A program made the position numbers and the translations under genes. The notes below the pieces were generated by a model. It was not told the origin of the DNA, ran no database searches, and was given only the letters and a program-made list of their open reading frames with translations. This document shows, one piece after another, positions 57,101 through 63,440 of a DNA stretch of 64,000 nt (position 1 is its first letter; the number at the start of each line of letters is the position of its first letter). The stretch is from Candidatus Scybalocola faecigallinarum (GTDB taxonomy: Bacteria > Bacillota > Clostridia > Lachnospirales > Lachnospiraceae). The stretch covers positions 1-64,000 of the forward strand of contig DVIT01000022.1 of assembly GCA_018711005.1 (NCBI GenBank), read 5' to 3'.

Positions 57101-58171
57101 TACATTATAGTAATCTCCATCTCTCACATAAGATACATTATTTTCTGTATCCCGGCTTACGATGGATTTATCAATGACATAATCCGATTCAGCCACTACC
57201 TTCACTGATGAAGCGCCCACATTAACAGTCCCCTGAATACTCTGGTTATTACTGTTCAGGTAATATGCAGAAAATGTAAAACCAGAAAAATTAAGAACTG
57301 TATTATCCGGTGTGGTCAGATTCTCTGTTACAAGGCCAATCGTCAAGGTCCGGGACTGGTTCTGGGTAAGGGTGCCGCTCAACTCAATCATATAAATTCC
57401 AGATCCGAGATCTCTTATTCCACCATTGTAATCCGGGCCGCTGATCCTAAACTGTTCGTCATTATTTTCATCAATATATGTAGCAAGGGATACATATCTT
57501 GGCAATGAAAATGTAATCGTAGGATTGCTATACTCTGTACCCTGATCCGATGACAGTGTTGGTACAGAATACTGAATCTCAAGCTGAAATTCCTCCCCTG
57601 CATATACATAGTCCCTATTGTCATCAACAATGACTCTGGAAGATACTTCTACAGCAAATCCGCTTGAGGATCCATCTCCCGCCTCCATCGTCATGATCCC
57701 ATTAGCCGCTGCCGGCTGCTCAGCTGCCTGGCTTTCAGGCGCAGTAGTTTCCGGAGCTGTAGTCTCAGCAGTTGTCTGAGATTGTCCGGTGCTTTCTGTC
57801 TGAGATCCATCCTGTCCTTCATTTGATTCCTGGACAGACTCCAAAGCTGTGGTCTCCGACTGAGCCGTGGTCTGCTCTGCAGACTGCGACTGTGCCTCGG
57901 TCTGAGCCGTATCCGCCTGAGTCTGGGAAACCTCAGATTCCGGCTGCGGCGTTTCTGCCGTTGTCTCCGACAGCGCGGTCACACCTGTCGTTTCCGGCGT
58001 CGATGTCTCCGACTCTGTTGAGGCAGCCTCTGTCTGTCCTGTCACGTTCTGGTCTTCCTGGGCCCAAACCTGCATGGAATAGCCATTGCCCGAGGTTGCC
58101 AGCATTACCAGGACAAGAAACATAGCAAATAGTCTCTTAAATCGTCCATGTTTGTAATACATACGTAACAT
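45137..58171 (-). CDS. Giant adhesin with about 20 SpaA/Cna-B-like and 5 SdrD_B-like modules
   Basis: About 4344 residues. In order: signal peptide (to about 37); Ser/Thr/Glu/Gln-rich stalk (38-165); an Sdr/Cna-like ligand-binding region (about 170-510); about 20 SpaA/prealbumin-like domains (about 520-2900), each with a Lys in the first strand, '(L)xGVxFxLY' and 'xPGxYxxxExxAPxGY' with the Glu that catalyses isopeptide bonds; DUF11-like modules (about 2900-3590); five SdrD_B modules (about 3590-4270; GDYVWIDANKNGVQDE type); a membrane segment (about 4312-4334) and a basic tail. Before the segment stands Ala-Val-Arg-Thr-Gly-Asp rather than LPXTG. Two starts are possible, 58171 and 58162; AAGGAGG sits 2 and 11 bases upstream. 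The protein would be a long, bond-locked surface fibre. No sortase gene is in the window. Confidence 0.85.
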   Translation of the reverse strand: MLRMYYKHGRFKRLFAMFLVLVMLATSGNGYSMQVWAQEDQNVTGQTEAASTESETSTPETTGVTALSETTAETPQPESEVSQTQADTAQTEAQSQSAEQTTAQSETTALESVQESNEGQDGSQTESTGQSQTTAETTAPETTAPESQAAEQPAAANGIMTMEAGDGSSSGFAVEVSSRVIVDDNRDYVYAGEEFQLEIQYSVPTLSSDQGTEYSNPTITFSLPRYVSLATYIDENNDEQFRISGPDYNGGIRDLGSGIYMIELSGTLTQNQSRTLTIGLVTENLTTPDNTVLNFSGFTFSAYYLNSNNQSIQGTVNVGASSVKVVAESDYVIDKSIVSRDTENNVSYVRDGDYYNVTYRIAVTDNDGINRLGRLGFAENGYKVEDVFPTVIPEGGGAVSVSDVKIIHGDDQIPLAEGTDYTLNKSGETVTGITFLTPDTIREGDNLQQFLEVGQTTNTTYEYTVRYPYDPYTTEGTEPDIKTWNMENTANLTYTFVGENNENTKSDTAEFIIAAYEDGVASADVKVEKKIQVGDEIYTLNSDYAKLYGTVKFTLYTDEDCSNVAYNLNRQPVSDIEVNEDGIATFNQIRYGTYYIKETSGLAGFENAPVLKVTIDETGNVIFGDDAAADGDKTAEMINIADTVGILQFKKTGDDAYGHTDQPLGGVTFTLTSEDGTNTYTAVSAESGQVVFHNIPGGTYTLKETALPEDLEDAGYTVSEKEYEITVTGGEVNEPVLDGENVFKNESPKGLLKITKQDSNNEQNLLSGAVFQAYGPYENEDAAEAAASAPEQDKLAATLTTGTDGTVTSGPLTQGCYVLVETQAPVNYTAGDPQVVQVTAQATQSYEITNDPQANVRFSKLGEEDPQTGVEQALAGAVFELYNAEGTPLYGVKDSSGNFTNVSTVSDGREKVTIKTNLDATGRSTSPYVTLAPGKYQYKEIEAPAPYQADKVLHNFDVEPVAPQGSGEWNINQTETVRNYLEYGQIRIEKSAADGTKTAAALNGAVFGVYATKADAEAGTHELERITTGTHVENSQTVHGIGYSTSQLELGQTYYVKEIQAPSGYAVNTQVVEVTCTNTNKIVTVECENQKTVSIVVSKTDSVLNTAMENVGFELYTSVSDGQGGLTQGTKIKEGTTGEDGTLTFGDLAPGTTYFVRETSTPNGYVNNDTWYKVKTNSDASKPYTLEVENVRKGKLLVEKTTTFNQPNGTTTPLDGVTFTLYKVADTNAETPEADTGKTSIGAMTTANGGKASFDDLVPGDYWLVETLPDGYFTEGRSTTYSKKVTITAGENQEGYNNTTVEKIKNIAVKGKIQIQKFAAAADGSVDEDAPLADVVFEIYSDKDCTTKVDTLTTASDGTALSDWLTPGTYYMKEKSSVTGYIVSDTVYEITVTEDKIVTTDKNNTNLMELTNERSGGFTIEKYGAFHGTEVMERLEGAKFTVYPYKDSDGTIKDSSKDLALPEDPNRDAVETVDMSSSYTASVTELTPGYYWLRETKTPDDTWTTAQDMLIQINSDGTSRYGIVDETNGFQWVGDAAPNLTIEVKDYSTKPRIRFIKTVHGDTDIRIDGAIFELYVVDDADGTLTTVNNGEQVKLSPVLNSEGDIWTGGSGTARDENGDVIHGEGVTPKLEPGKTYYLKEIELRGDENNDNYFFDEENCWTFFTIPLDDDGSEYSVPIYNYKKIHVPGEKYAVDSQSPLSGSLVAVFRDENKVKAMVTEMQKHPEWDEQSRLEIDDIYNTATSELTDQAKQWGIVQVSISNGQGQYSFTDLVPGETYYIMELVAPDKYQLEKDENGNVEYHTVTVSNPYNPQAPFSEIDGDEDVHKLSIGNWNYTNILLDKVSVLSGQEYHISGATFTVYASKVENGQLVPDINNDVDVMVDSNNSGQYSSNDLPNGVYFIAETKYPNGFIEADRGELSPEDQAIFGSEYDYQVINGVRYYKVVLGRDEDNTWFVDHPIYNKADYGRFALTKVSSTNTSTKVQATFAISKYDEAKDEFVDYESSITTTTTDTYVWSNYLEPGIYKLVEESTDNNYTLKTEPIYIKIESSKITDGSNPGSIEIGDQTVQGYLPAKGDVDTSTGGTLTTPIKVENDPKGKFWIHKIGTWNVGSADGGETENLSGVTFDIYKAKSDVGTTTKRVGTMTTNPAGIAESPLLDAGTYWVIEIGLGTAEDESEYGKANYEPFSVTVEKGVTTKTDAYTKTVKNISNYGKFTVTKQDEHDKKPLSGAILEIYSDKACTNRVGEMTDNGDGKYTSPLLPAGDYWLKETTAPDGYYLPEGGIVFGGDDGYAVTANTLKTIDEPLTNQHTNTLTLCKYEKDGSRPTTKPVAGAEFALYAKEDDAKAGTNPVRTGTTDKNGVITWTDLLNGTYWYKETLTPTGYVENTEITQVTLDNTKDKDDKNQRKYAYSQNVYNVILGGFELEKTVTWATAPDGKAPGENISFELYKVNGEGQEEKLATLKTDEYGKISYRLDAGDYILKEVMDDGTFAKDKTQFDKGDKQNGNYIDSEGNIHIRVEASKINTYFTDDQAINNTTDKGRFLLMKKTKTTADDTTGRGLSGAKYTLERWNDAAGQWEYVGGSEEASKITVTSDVLTPGDEPVVGAYLSGYIEPGKYRVTEVKAPESLTNTDNVTVDFTVDPTPIEFEVVAGQTVERTQWDDIYRTLKVEKKTDSNNGSKPLSGVTFELYTYDENASEEGADTDYEKMTAHKGNPVGKAQTTGADGVVTWSKLAPGDYVLIETNAPDGYELTAQKVTIPESESFIDVEYTVSVTNTSAKGRIVIRKEDTQGNVICDEDGLSAVFNIYAASDTELSTVLDTVTVSGDGIGQSDLLPVGDYWVVEVTAPDGYPLDDRLEQNILKKKVTVTGNQNPGTDFTNVSKTDSEGYTDKVIFQNRTEASVKTFRSSIDKSVRLENGTGYAESANSEQSLMNQDVSVYFRVSGMTDRTNELPAEKFVVTDDTLTFYGLTAGSLGDYYDITDKVDGYVLSSSDYVMESLNLYKSVNRDGSHVLATVEAKIETTSGNAQWQTVQKDIDLTDLADNAYVQVDLPDKSVGYRVSYTNAGVGFDAGAIEVLVTFKQRPSDATLPEIRKIKNTASLNWEDTMLDESGQPAHRTGTASDSVEVTFSRYDEDLPYLSLDNEITSTSSSGYYYSGDTVEFSTVGTVIDTSKAALKHPVMSITLPPYTTLNTSLYAEDGVKGIRVRLSDGKILKNVSVSEPIEIVTKQEITDEEGNPVTVTQTSYQYVLDFGEDFKLEPGQSIILDYAADIDLGLPSTVINLNATGTIGSGYQLPLTLDNPTGMSYLKAPSDNSDLISDTNSDDFVEDVTGEEIDGDELRYLSQPVQIQVSRSDSLIIRKYIAEEANEWLSSGISAVVEPAGTIYYRLSLANAGEDVREARFVDIIPFTGDTQEMRPANNDQILSQRSTSLPVSDGTHTYEPVTLLWVDGNPDGVEGAHATVYYYVGGSWDEATRRSKTAAEELPMLNSKAEDVWGAGWTTTPPADMSQVTAIGVEVTFDDAYYMEAGDVYNVTLAMRAPGYTAEEMAAYEDAVIGNTTAAAVVRANDTESSQMRTVDRVSSNEVLAEMYLTTGSIGDYAFFDDNDNGIQDGGDRVARDVEVTLYRRKSTTTQEGEWEVYKTTFTDTQGKYLFDELPCNYRTEASYEEDSGYDADPTNPKYYVGNTYYEYKVVFEIPDGYAPTAQYAIGDTTLDSNINNAGETEAVNLTLSVDGDGKLIGEENMTIDAGFVSLVSLGDYVWIDANKNGVQDESESGLNGVTVNLYRLESSDDSIESLTPYRTQITAHNDTAGKDGYYCFTDLPKGLYVVEFDISDAIKTGYTTNYSFTQANAGSSGADSDAKHDRNSGVMYTDVIRLYADDMTWDAGVTVYSALGGYVFDDRDYDNTQSIHIPLPGTIVDLYTVGDDGALSDEPVASTVVGEDGRYLFDRLEAGRYRIHFQYPENYISVEAGVGDAEHDSEVAYFDDETLNGGFTDIIELPADTADLTHDAGAYLLSAIGDYVWIDANRDGIQDGDEAPVYGIIVTLQQRKGDGEWETVSTSVTDENGHYKFTGVKSSDVYDAEYRVVFNISPLVSRTRPYQGEDTALDSNMLSNYVLGAGYPTDSVKPEYGQEDMTIDAGIYYNDNPCTVGDYVWYDKDQDGIQTDGENGVEGITVILQRCASGDLWDENAWETVAETITDSEGRYLFSGIPSGYYRVGFAVSDPWTITLRNIGSDTSVDSNATTQNGEYYFSMAFYMNPGQTDLTWDAGIYRIEDIERPIITETITNTVVNRVPKVIRRVITAVRTGDPIALTALFTALGISAAVIIGIIYWKWRKKRAEH

Positions 58172-58386
58172 ACCCTCCTTAAAATATTAATTCATGGTAA
58201 CCTTTATCTTAATGTATAGGGCCTGATGCCCGTTTTTTGCTTTGCTGTCACACAAATATCCTGCCAGATCCTCCCGCGATTAAAACGGCGCAACTATCCC
58301 TCTACTTGTAGAAAAATACAAGATTATCATACTCTCATGTCGTCACACCAGAGTCACATTTCCAGTATTTTTTTAATAAAGAGGGA
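58172..58386. other. Divergent control region between the adhesin and SARP genes
   Basis: Between the two divergent genes. On the minus side a weak -10 (TATACAT, about 58213) without a clear -35 stands upstream of the adhesin, as expected for an activated promoter. A small stem GGGC.../GCCC (about 58219-58231) is near. No gene was found. Confidence 0.4.
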
Positions 58387-58415
58387 TTGAATATTTTCCA
58401 TAGCCCCATTATAAT
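58387..58415 (+). promoter_or_regulatory. Promoter of the SARP-like gene
   Basis: TTGAAT (58387-58392), a spacer of 17 bases and TATAAT (58410-58415). The leader of about 80 bases ends in AAAGGGGG before the ATG. Confidence 0.75.
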
Positions 58416-58497
58416 TAGAAACAGAAAAAGATAGGAATTTTCGCAGGAAAACACCTGCATTACCTTATATAAATACGGTTTTAAAGGGGGAAGATTT

Positions 58498-59706
58498 ATG
58501 TCGGAAACTACGCTATATATTAAAATGCTGGGGGAATTTTCCATAAAAAACGGATACAACAATTTCACACATATTAATAATAAAAGTATCCAGATCACCC
58601 GGCTTCTTTCTTATCTTATTGCCAACAAAGATACTGAGGTTTCAAAAGATAAACTGATTGATGTTTTATGGCCGGAGGAAAATGCTGCCAATCCTTCCGG
58701 CGCCCTGCGCAACCTTGTGTACCGCGCCCGCCAGATCCTGGCAGATTTTTTTCCTAAACCGGAAGATGGTCAGGATACATCAGAAAATGAGTGCATCCTT
58801 TTTTCTAAAAGTGCCTACCGCTGGAATCCGGCCATTGACTGCGTGATTGATATTTACCAGTTTGAACAGGCGGTCAATCTGGCTGAAAAGGAGCCGGATC
58901 CGGATGAACAGTTTGTGTGGCTGCAAAAAGCACATGATCTTTACCACGGGGATTTTTTAAATATTCTTTCTTCAGATGAATGGGTGATCTTCCGAAGTGT
59001 TTATTATAAAAACCTTTACACAAAGATCACAGTGAACATGTGCCGCTATTTATCCAGTAAGCAGAATTACTCCCGGGTGATCCGCCTTTGCGAGGCCTCC
59101 TCCCTGGTGGATCAGATGGATGAGCAGATCCACATTGAAAAGATCCATGCTTACCTGAAGATGCACGCGCCGTCTCAGGCCCTGGCTTATTATTATTCTG
59201 TATCCGACCTGTTTACGCAAAAGTTCGGCATTGATATTGGCTCGGATATGCGCAAGGCTTATCAGGAGATCATCCGGCAGCTGCCAAACTATCATCAGGA
59301 TATTACCGGATTAGAAGAAAACCTGCGCAACGGCAACGCGGAAAAAGGCACTTTTTACTGTAATTTTGATATATTTAAAAATATCTACCTTATTAATCTG
59401 CGGTCTGTGCGGCGGTCCCAGAGCAAACGGTATCTGACCCTGTTTACACTGATGGATAACAATCACCCGGATGAGATCACCAGCGACCTGATTGAGGAAA
59501 TGGATAATCTGTATCAGATCTTATCTAAAAATCTGCGGAGCAATGATGTATTTACAAAATCCAGCCCCAGCCAGTTTTCCCTGATCCTGACCGTGGCCAA
59601 TGAAAACGGGTGCAAAACAGCCATCAGCCGTATTGTTGACCGGTATAGTAAAAAGAAGCTTCATAATTATATATTGCTGCAGGTGGATTACCGCCTGATC
59701 CAGTAA
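58498..59706 (+). CDS. SARP/BTAD-type transcriptional regulator with a GGDEF-like tail
   Basis: 402 residues. N-terminal OmpR-like winged helix (LGEFSIKNGYNNFTHINNKSIQITRLLSYLIANKDTEVSKDKLIDVLWP; about 10-95) joined to a bacterial transcriptional activation domain of TPR-like helices (about 110-265; FEQAVNLAEKEP to IGSDMRKAYQEII). This is the SARP/BTAD layout. The last 130 residues (FYCNFDIFKNIYLINLRSV... LSKNLRSNDVFTKSSPSQFSLIL) look like a worn GGDEF domain without the GGDEF signature. AAAGGGGG precedes the ATG. It is divergent from the giant adhesin and likely activates it; this is inference from position. Confidence 0.8.
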   Translation: MSETTLYIKMLGEFSIKNGYNNFTHINNKSIQITRLLSYLIANKDTEVSKDKLIDVLWPEENAANPSGALRNLVYRARQILADFFPKPEDGQDTSENECILFSKSAYRWNPAIDCVIDIYQFEQAVNLAEKEPDPDEQFVWLQKAHDLYHGDFLNILSSDEWVIFRSVYYKNLYTKITVNMCRYLSSKQNYSRVIRLCEASSLVDQMDEQIHIEKIHAYLKMHAPSQALAYYYSVSDLFTQKFGIDIGSDMRKAYQEIIRQLPNYHQDITGLEENLRNGNAEKGTFYCNFDIFKNIYLINLRSVRRSQSKRYLTLFTLMDNNHPDEITSDLIEEMDNLYQILSKNLRSNDVFTKSSPSQFSLILTVANENGCKTAISRIVDRYSKKKLHNYILLQVDYRLIQ

Positions 59707-60048
59707 GCATAAGGTCTGTGGGAATATGCAAATACATATAAAATAATCCTATGATATTTTTTTATTTTATCCCATGGTTTCCGTGGACATCATCCATTCT
59801 TTTCTATAAAATAGTAGGCACTGCATCTTTCTTTCAAGCAGGCAGGCGCATCACCTGCCATGGTGCAAAAACGTATGATTTATGTTGCTTTTTACATTCT
59901 ACATTACAAACGCTTTTGCATATAAAATGGTATTAAGTTTCGTCTTCCAGTGTAAGGACTCGATGCAGGGAATTTATTATTGACGCTGCTGCCGCTTGAT
60001 TTATTGCGGCCAGGATCAGCTATTTACAAAAGAAAAGAGGGTATTTTT
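59707..60048 (+). other. AT-rich intergenic stretch
   Basis: 342 bases without a gene. It has a short stem GGCAGG/CCTGCC (59841-59859) and AT-rich tracts. A TATAAA box near 59921 could serve the Xre-type gene downstream, but no good -35 is seen. Nothing else supported. Confidence 0.4.
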
Positions 60049-60399
60049 ATGGAAAATGCAGTGAATAAAAGGATTTTAGAGCTTTGTAAGGAACGGGGAT
60101 ATACGATTTACCGGCTTTCAGCACTGTCCGGTATTCCCACCAGCACGATCACATCAATTTTAAAGAGAAATAACGCACCCACGCTTCCTACGCTGCAGAA
60201 AATATGCAGCGCCCTGGACTTAACGCTGGCACAGTTTTTCTCCGAGGGTTTTGACACATTAACACCAAGCCAGTCTGAATATCTCACTGAATTTAACCGG
60301 CTCACAGCCCATGAACGTGAACTTGTTCTTGCGTATATCCAGGGCATTAATGATTCCCGCTCAGAGGCGCCTGAACGCACGGATACATCCAAACATTAA
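60049..60399 (+). CDS. Xre-family helix-turn-helix regulator
   Basis: 116 residues. The first 65 form a Cro/C1-type helix-turn-helix (NKRILELCKERGYTIYRLSALSGIPTSTITSILKRNNAPTLPTLQKICSALDLTLAQFF). The rest is a short tail with a charged end, FNRLTAHERELVLAYIQG, also seen in other small Firmicute regulators. The start at 60049 has AGAGGG before it; the ORF opens 23 codons earlier but without a site. It is a single gene bounded by a perfect terminator and convergent with the cold-shock gene. Target unknown. Confidence 0.88.
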   Translation: MENAVNKRILELCKERGYTIYRLSALSGIPTSTITSILKRNNAPTLPTLQKICSALDLTLAQFFSEGFDTLTPSQSEYLTEFNRLTAHERELVLAYIQGINDSRSEAPERTDTSKH

Positions 60400-60424
60400 A
60401 TCTGTACTGCGTCTATAAATCGAA

Positions 60425-60471
60425 AAGGCCGGATTGCCGGGCATAATATTGCTGCCCGGCAATCCGGCCTT
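60425..60471. terminator. Bidirectional terminator between the Xre and cold-shock genes
   Basis: AAGGCCGGATTGCCGGGCA (60425-60443) is perfectly complementary to 60453-60471, a 19-bp stem with a 9-base loop between convergent genes. The plus strand continues TAACTCTT. Confidence 0.85.
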
Positions 60472-60509
60472 AACTCTTAACCGATAATTGTTTCCCGATC
60501 CGGTTGAGA

Positions 60510-60722
60510 TCAGGCAATACGCACATTCACAGCTCTCAGCTTGCTGTTGTCCTTTGGATCAGTTTCTGTGTCGAAGTTCACTTTCTGTCCTTCCTCAAGA
60601 GTCTTAAAGCCATCGATCATAATGGCAGAAAAATGTACGAATACATCTTTCCCGGTTGCATCATCGGTAATGAAACCAAAACCCTTTTGTGCATTGAACC
60701 ACTTTACTGTTCCGTTGTTCAT
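60510..60722 (-). CDS. Cold-shock protein (CspA family)
   Basis: 70 residues, an OB-fold RNA chaperone. RNP-1 KGFGFITDD and RNP-2 VFVHFSAI are both present, with [10 protein letters not shown] at the start. The ATG at 60722 is chosen because GGAGGACA precedes it; the ORF carries on eight codons upstream. It would bind single-stranded RNA and DNA and prevent secondary structure, often rising at low temperature. Its leader follows directly after a strong terminator-like hairpin (60810-60868). Confidence 0.95.
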   Translation of the reverse strand: MNNGTVKWFNAQKGFGFITDDATGKDVFVHFSAIMIDGFKTLEEGQKVNFDTETDPKDNSKLRAVNVRIA

Positions 60723-60809
60723 TGACAGTGTCCTCCTTCCTTCCACCTCAGAGAATACGCCCCCTTGTATTCTGTGAAATAAAAAAATATTGTATTTCCG
60801 GCAAAATAG

Positions 60810-60868
60810 AAAAACCTCACATATTTTTGTAATTCATTGTAGAACAATAACTTACAAAAATATGTGAG
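60810..60868 (-). terminator. Terminator downstream of the MurG-like gene
   Basis: A perfect 17-bp stem (60816-60832 with 60852-60868; CTCACATATTTTTGTAA) with a 19-base loop; on the minus strand GTTTTTCTATTTT follows. Upstream of it, at about 60951-61005, an imperfect GCAGC/GCTGC hairpin also lies at the 3' end of the MurG-like gene. Confidence 0.8.
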
Positions 60869-61004
60869 ATTTTGTTTATACCTGAATACACTCTCAGTAT
60901 ATCCCAAAAAGTGAAGGCTGTCAATAGATGGGGACATAATCTGCTCAGATCTTGCAGCAATTCAGCTGCAGTTCAGTCAGCTGAGCTGCTGCATGGGAGC
61001 AGTC

Positions 61005-62081
61005 TTATGCTTTCTTTGAATTTGCAGCTTCATTAATAAGATCAACAATAATACCGATGGCATCGTTCATCGGGCTTTTACTCATGGCTTCAATATAATC
61101 TGTCTTATTACGGAACACATAGTCAATAGCTGCTTCTAAAGATTCCCCATTCATATCTTCCTCTTTAAGGAGATAGCTGTAGCCCTGTTTTTCAAAGGAC
61201 TGAGCATTTAAGATCTGGTCGCCTCTGCTGGAGGCTGCCGGCAAAGGTACAAGGATAGCCGGTTTTTTCAGCGCCAAAAGCTCGCAGATAGCATTCGCGC
61301 CTGCCCTGGAAATCACAATATCCGCTGCATCCATAAGATCGCTCAGTTCTTTCTTAATATATTCAAACTGAGCATACCCTTCGGTATTCTCCAATGACGG
61401 ATCCAAATGTCCCTTTCCGCATAAATGAATGATCTGGTACTTTTTAAGAAGCTTAGGCAATATGCTGCGCACAGCATTATTGATTGCCACAGATCCCAAA
61501 CTGCCGCCAATAATCAGAATTACCGGCTTATTTATGCTGAAATGGCAAAAATCCAGGCCATTGAGACGGTTGCCGTCAAAAAGCTCCCTGCGGATAGGCG
61601 ATCCGGTAAGCACAGCCTTTCCCTCCGGCAGATAGGAAACGGTTTCAGGAAAATTACAGCAGACTTTATAAGCAGAAGGAATACACAGCTTATTGGCCAG
61701 GCCCGGAGTCATATCGGATTCATGGATAATTGCCGGAACATGGCAGCTTTTGGCAGCCATAACAACCGGTACTGAAACAAATCCGCCTTTTGAGAAAACC
61801 ACATCCGGTTTTAGCTTTCGCAGGATCTTCTTTGCGTCAAAAAGTCCTTTTACAACCCGAAACGGATCTGTAAAGTTTTTCAGATCAAAATAACGGCGCA
61901 GTTTTCCTGAGGATATTCCATAATAGGGAATATCATATTCCTCGATCAGCTTCTTTTCAATGCCGTCATGGGAACCTATATAAAATATCTCATAACCTTC
62001 CCTTTTCAGCTCCGGTATCAGCGCAATATTGGGGGTTACGTGACCGGCCGTGCCCCCGCCTGTCAAAACGATCCTTTTCAT
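61005..62081 (-). CDS. murG: UDP-N-acetylglucosamine:lipid I GlcNAc-transferase homologue (MurG-like)
   Basis: 358 residues, typical of MurG. It adds GlcNAc to lipid I to form lipid II on the cytoplasmic face of the membrane. Visible are the N-terminal [19 protein letters not shown] (diphosphate-binding G-loop), [42 protein letters not shown] (second G-loop) and the UDP-GlcNAc-contacting [24 protein letters not shown]. It follows the TSCPD gene by 34 bases. It is outside a division cluster, so a paralogue with another sugar acceptor is possible. Confidence 0.88.
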   Translation of the reverse strand: MKRIVLTGGGTAGHVTPNIALIPELKREGYEIFYIGSHDGIEKKLIEEYDIPYYGISSGKLRRYFDLKNFTDPFRVVKGLFDAKKILRKLKPDVVFSKGGFVSVPVVMAAKSCHVPAIIHESDMTPGLANKLCIPSAYKVCCNFPETVSYLPEGKAVLTGSPIRRELFDGNRLNGLDFCHFSINKPVILIIGGSLGSVAINNAVRSILPKLLKKYQIIHLCGKGHLDPSLENTEGYAQFEYIKKELSDLMDAADIVISRAGANAICELLALKKPAILVPLPAASSRGDQILNAQSFEKQGYSYLLKEEDMNGESLEAAIDYVFRNKTDYIEAMSKSPMNDAIGIIVDLINEAANSKKA

Positions 62082-62115
62082 ATCCTATACCGCCTCCTGC
62101 AAAAGCCTGTCATGA

Positions 62116-62361
62116 TCAATGATTTGCCTTATATTCTTTAAGTGCCTCTGCCAGCTGAGCCGGACATGAGGTCCCGCGGCCATTGCAGTCAATGCCGTCC
62201 AGACGCTGGATCACCTCATCAACCGTCATTCCTTCTACAAGCTTGGAAATCCCCTGGGTATTTCCATGGCAGCCGCCGATGAACTGGCAGCTCTTTACAA
62301 TATTATTTTCAACTTCAAAATCTACAGCTCTGGAACATGTTCCATGATTCATATGTCTCAT
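62116..62361 (-). CDS. TSCPD-domain protein (TIGR03905 family)
   Basis: 81 residues. It holds the named motif TSCPAQLAEAL near the C-terminus, with CHGNTQGISKLVEGMTVDEVIQRLDGIDCNGRGTSCP; the same domain forms the C-terminal end of vitamin-B12-dependent ribonucleotide reductases. Cys residues in TCSRA, CQFIGGCHGN and DCNGRGTSC could bind metal. The start at 62361 has AAGAGGAA in front; the ORF begins 16 codons earlier without a site. It is upstream of the MurG-like gene. Molecular role unknown. Confidence 0.88.
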   Translation of the reverse strand: MRHMNHGTCSRAVDFEVENNIVKSCQFIGGCHGNTQGISKLVEGMTVDEVIQRLDGIDCNGRGTSCPAQLAEALKEYKANH

Positions 62362-62492
62362 TGGTAATTCCTCTTTTCTTCTTAATATATTATATAGCTC
62401 TGCGGGCATACTATACCATATTATAGCAGAAGTACCGGAAGAAAGCTATATTTTCTCTATCCATTCCAATAAAAAAGTGTTAAAATGGTTAT

Positions 62493-62585
62493 TATTCACA
62501 GCCGTTTCATACTTAGCCCCGTAAGGGGCGGGACTGAAGGGCGTAAGCGCAACGAGTGTACATGCGGGCGGGGTGGCTGTGAATA
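62493..62585 (+). promoter_or_regulatory. Structured leader of the MTA/SAH nucleosidase gene
   Basis: A perfect 11-bp outer stem TATTCACAGCC (62493-62503) and GGCTGTGAATA (62575-62585) encloses GCCCC-GTAA-GGGGC (62516-62529) and a GC-rich GGGCGTAAGCGC arm. The ribosome site AAAAGGAG follows ten bases later. It does not match a riboswitch class I know (SAM or SAH types included), so this is a fold call only. Confidence 0.55.
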
Positions 62586-62609
62586 GTAAACTTAAAAGGA
62601 GTTTTGATT

Positions 62610-63311
62610 ATGCAGACGATTGGTATTATCGGAGCTATGGAAGTGGAAGTGACCGCACTTAAAGAACGTATGCAGGTTGAAGAAGTCGTTACGATCGCTT
62701 CCATGGACTTTTACAAAGGCACTTATCACGGAAAAAATGTTGTTATCGTGCGCAGTGGCATCGGCAAAGTCAATGCGGCTATATGCACGCAGATCCTGGC
62801 AGACCGGTTCCATGCCGCAATGATCATTAATACAGGTATTGCAGGAAGTCTTCAGGCCAGCATTGATATTGGCGATATTGTTATTTCCAGCGATGCCCTG
62901 CAGCATGATATGGACGCAACCGGGTTTGGCTATCCTGTGGGCGTTATCCCCCAGATGGATACATCGGACTTTACAGCAGATGAAAAGCTGATCCGGATTG
63001 CCAAAAGCGCATGTGAAAAAGTCAATCCGGACATACATACCCATATAGGCCGTATTGTCAGCGGCGACCAGTTCATTTCTGACAATGATAAAAAGGACTT
63101 CTTAAAAGAAACCTTTAACGGCTTATGCACAGAAATGGAAGGCGCCGCCATTGCCCAGGCCGCCTGCTTAAACCATATTCCATTTGTCATCCTGCGGGCC
63201 ATCTCCGACAAGGCAGACGGCAGCGCCCATGTGGACTATCCGGAATTTGAGGCCGCAGCAGCCCGTCACAGCATTAATCTTGTTGATGAAATGATCAAAG
63301 ACCTGCCGTGA
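62610..63311 (+). CDS. mtnN: 5'-methylthioadenosine/S-adenosylhomocysteine nucleosidase
   Basis: 233 residues, the normal length. It removes adenine from MTA and SAH, in methionine salvage and in the activated methyl cycle (the first step towards autoinducer-2). Visible are TIGIIGAMEVEV at the start, GIGKVNAAICTQIL, INTGIAGSL, EMEGAAIAQAA with the base-contacting Glu, and RAISDKADGSAHVDYPEF with the catalytic Asp. The ATG at 62610 has AAAAGGAG before it. A folded leader of about 90 bases stands in front. Confidence 0.95.
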   Translation: MQTIGIIGAMEVEVTALKERMQVEEVVTIASMDFYKGTYHGKNVVIVRSGIGKVNAAICTQILADRFHAAMIINTGIAGSLQASIDIGDIVISSDALQHDMDATGFGYPVGVIPQMDTSDFTADEKLIRIAKSACEKVNPDIHTHIGRIVSGDQFISDNDKKDFLKETFNGLCTEMEGAAIAQAACLNHIPFVILRAISDKADGSAHVDYPEFEAAAARHSINLVDEMIKDLP

Positions 63312-63318
63312 CCTGTGC

Positions 63319-63372
63319 GGCTTGGGAGCAATCGTCCTGGGACAGCAGCTCCCAGGCGATCGCTCCCAAGCC
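63319..63372. terminator. Long inverted repeat between mtnN and the HIT gene
   Basis: GGCTTGGGAGCAATCG.CCTGGGA pairs with TCCCAGG.CGATCGCTCCCAAGCC, nearly complete over 24 bases with a short loop. It lies between convergent genes and may end both, although no strong T-run follows on either side. Confidence 0.6.
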
Positions 63373-63440
63373 TGGTATAAGACTTCCGACCACTTTCGCG
63401 CTTATGGTCGTAGCCTTATTATGTGTTGCTTCCGTCCTTT

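Noticed and set aside
63319-63372. Small RNA gene
   Set aside because: A long inverted repeat between convergent genes is better explained as a shared terminator; no promoter seen for it.
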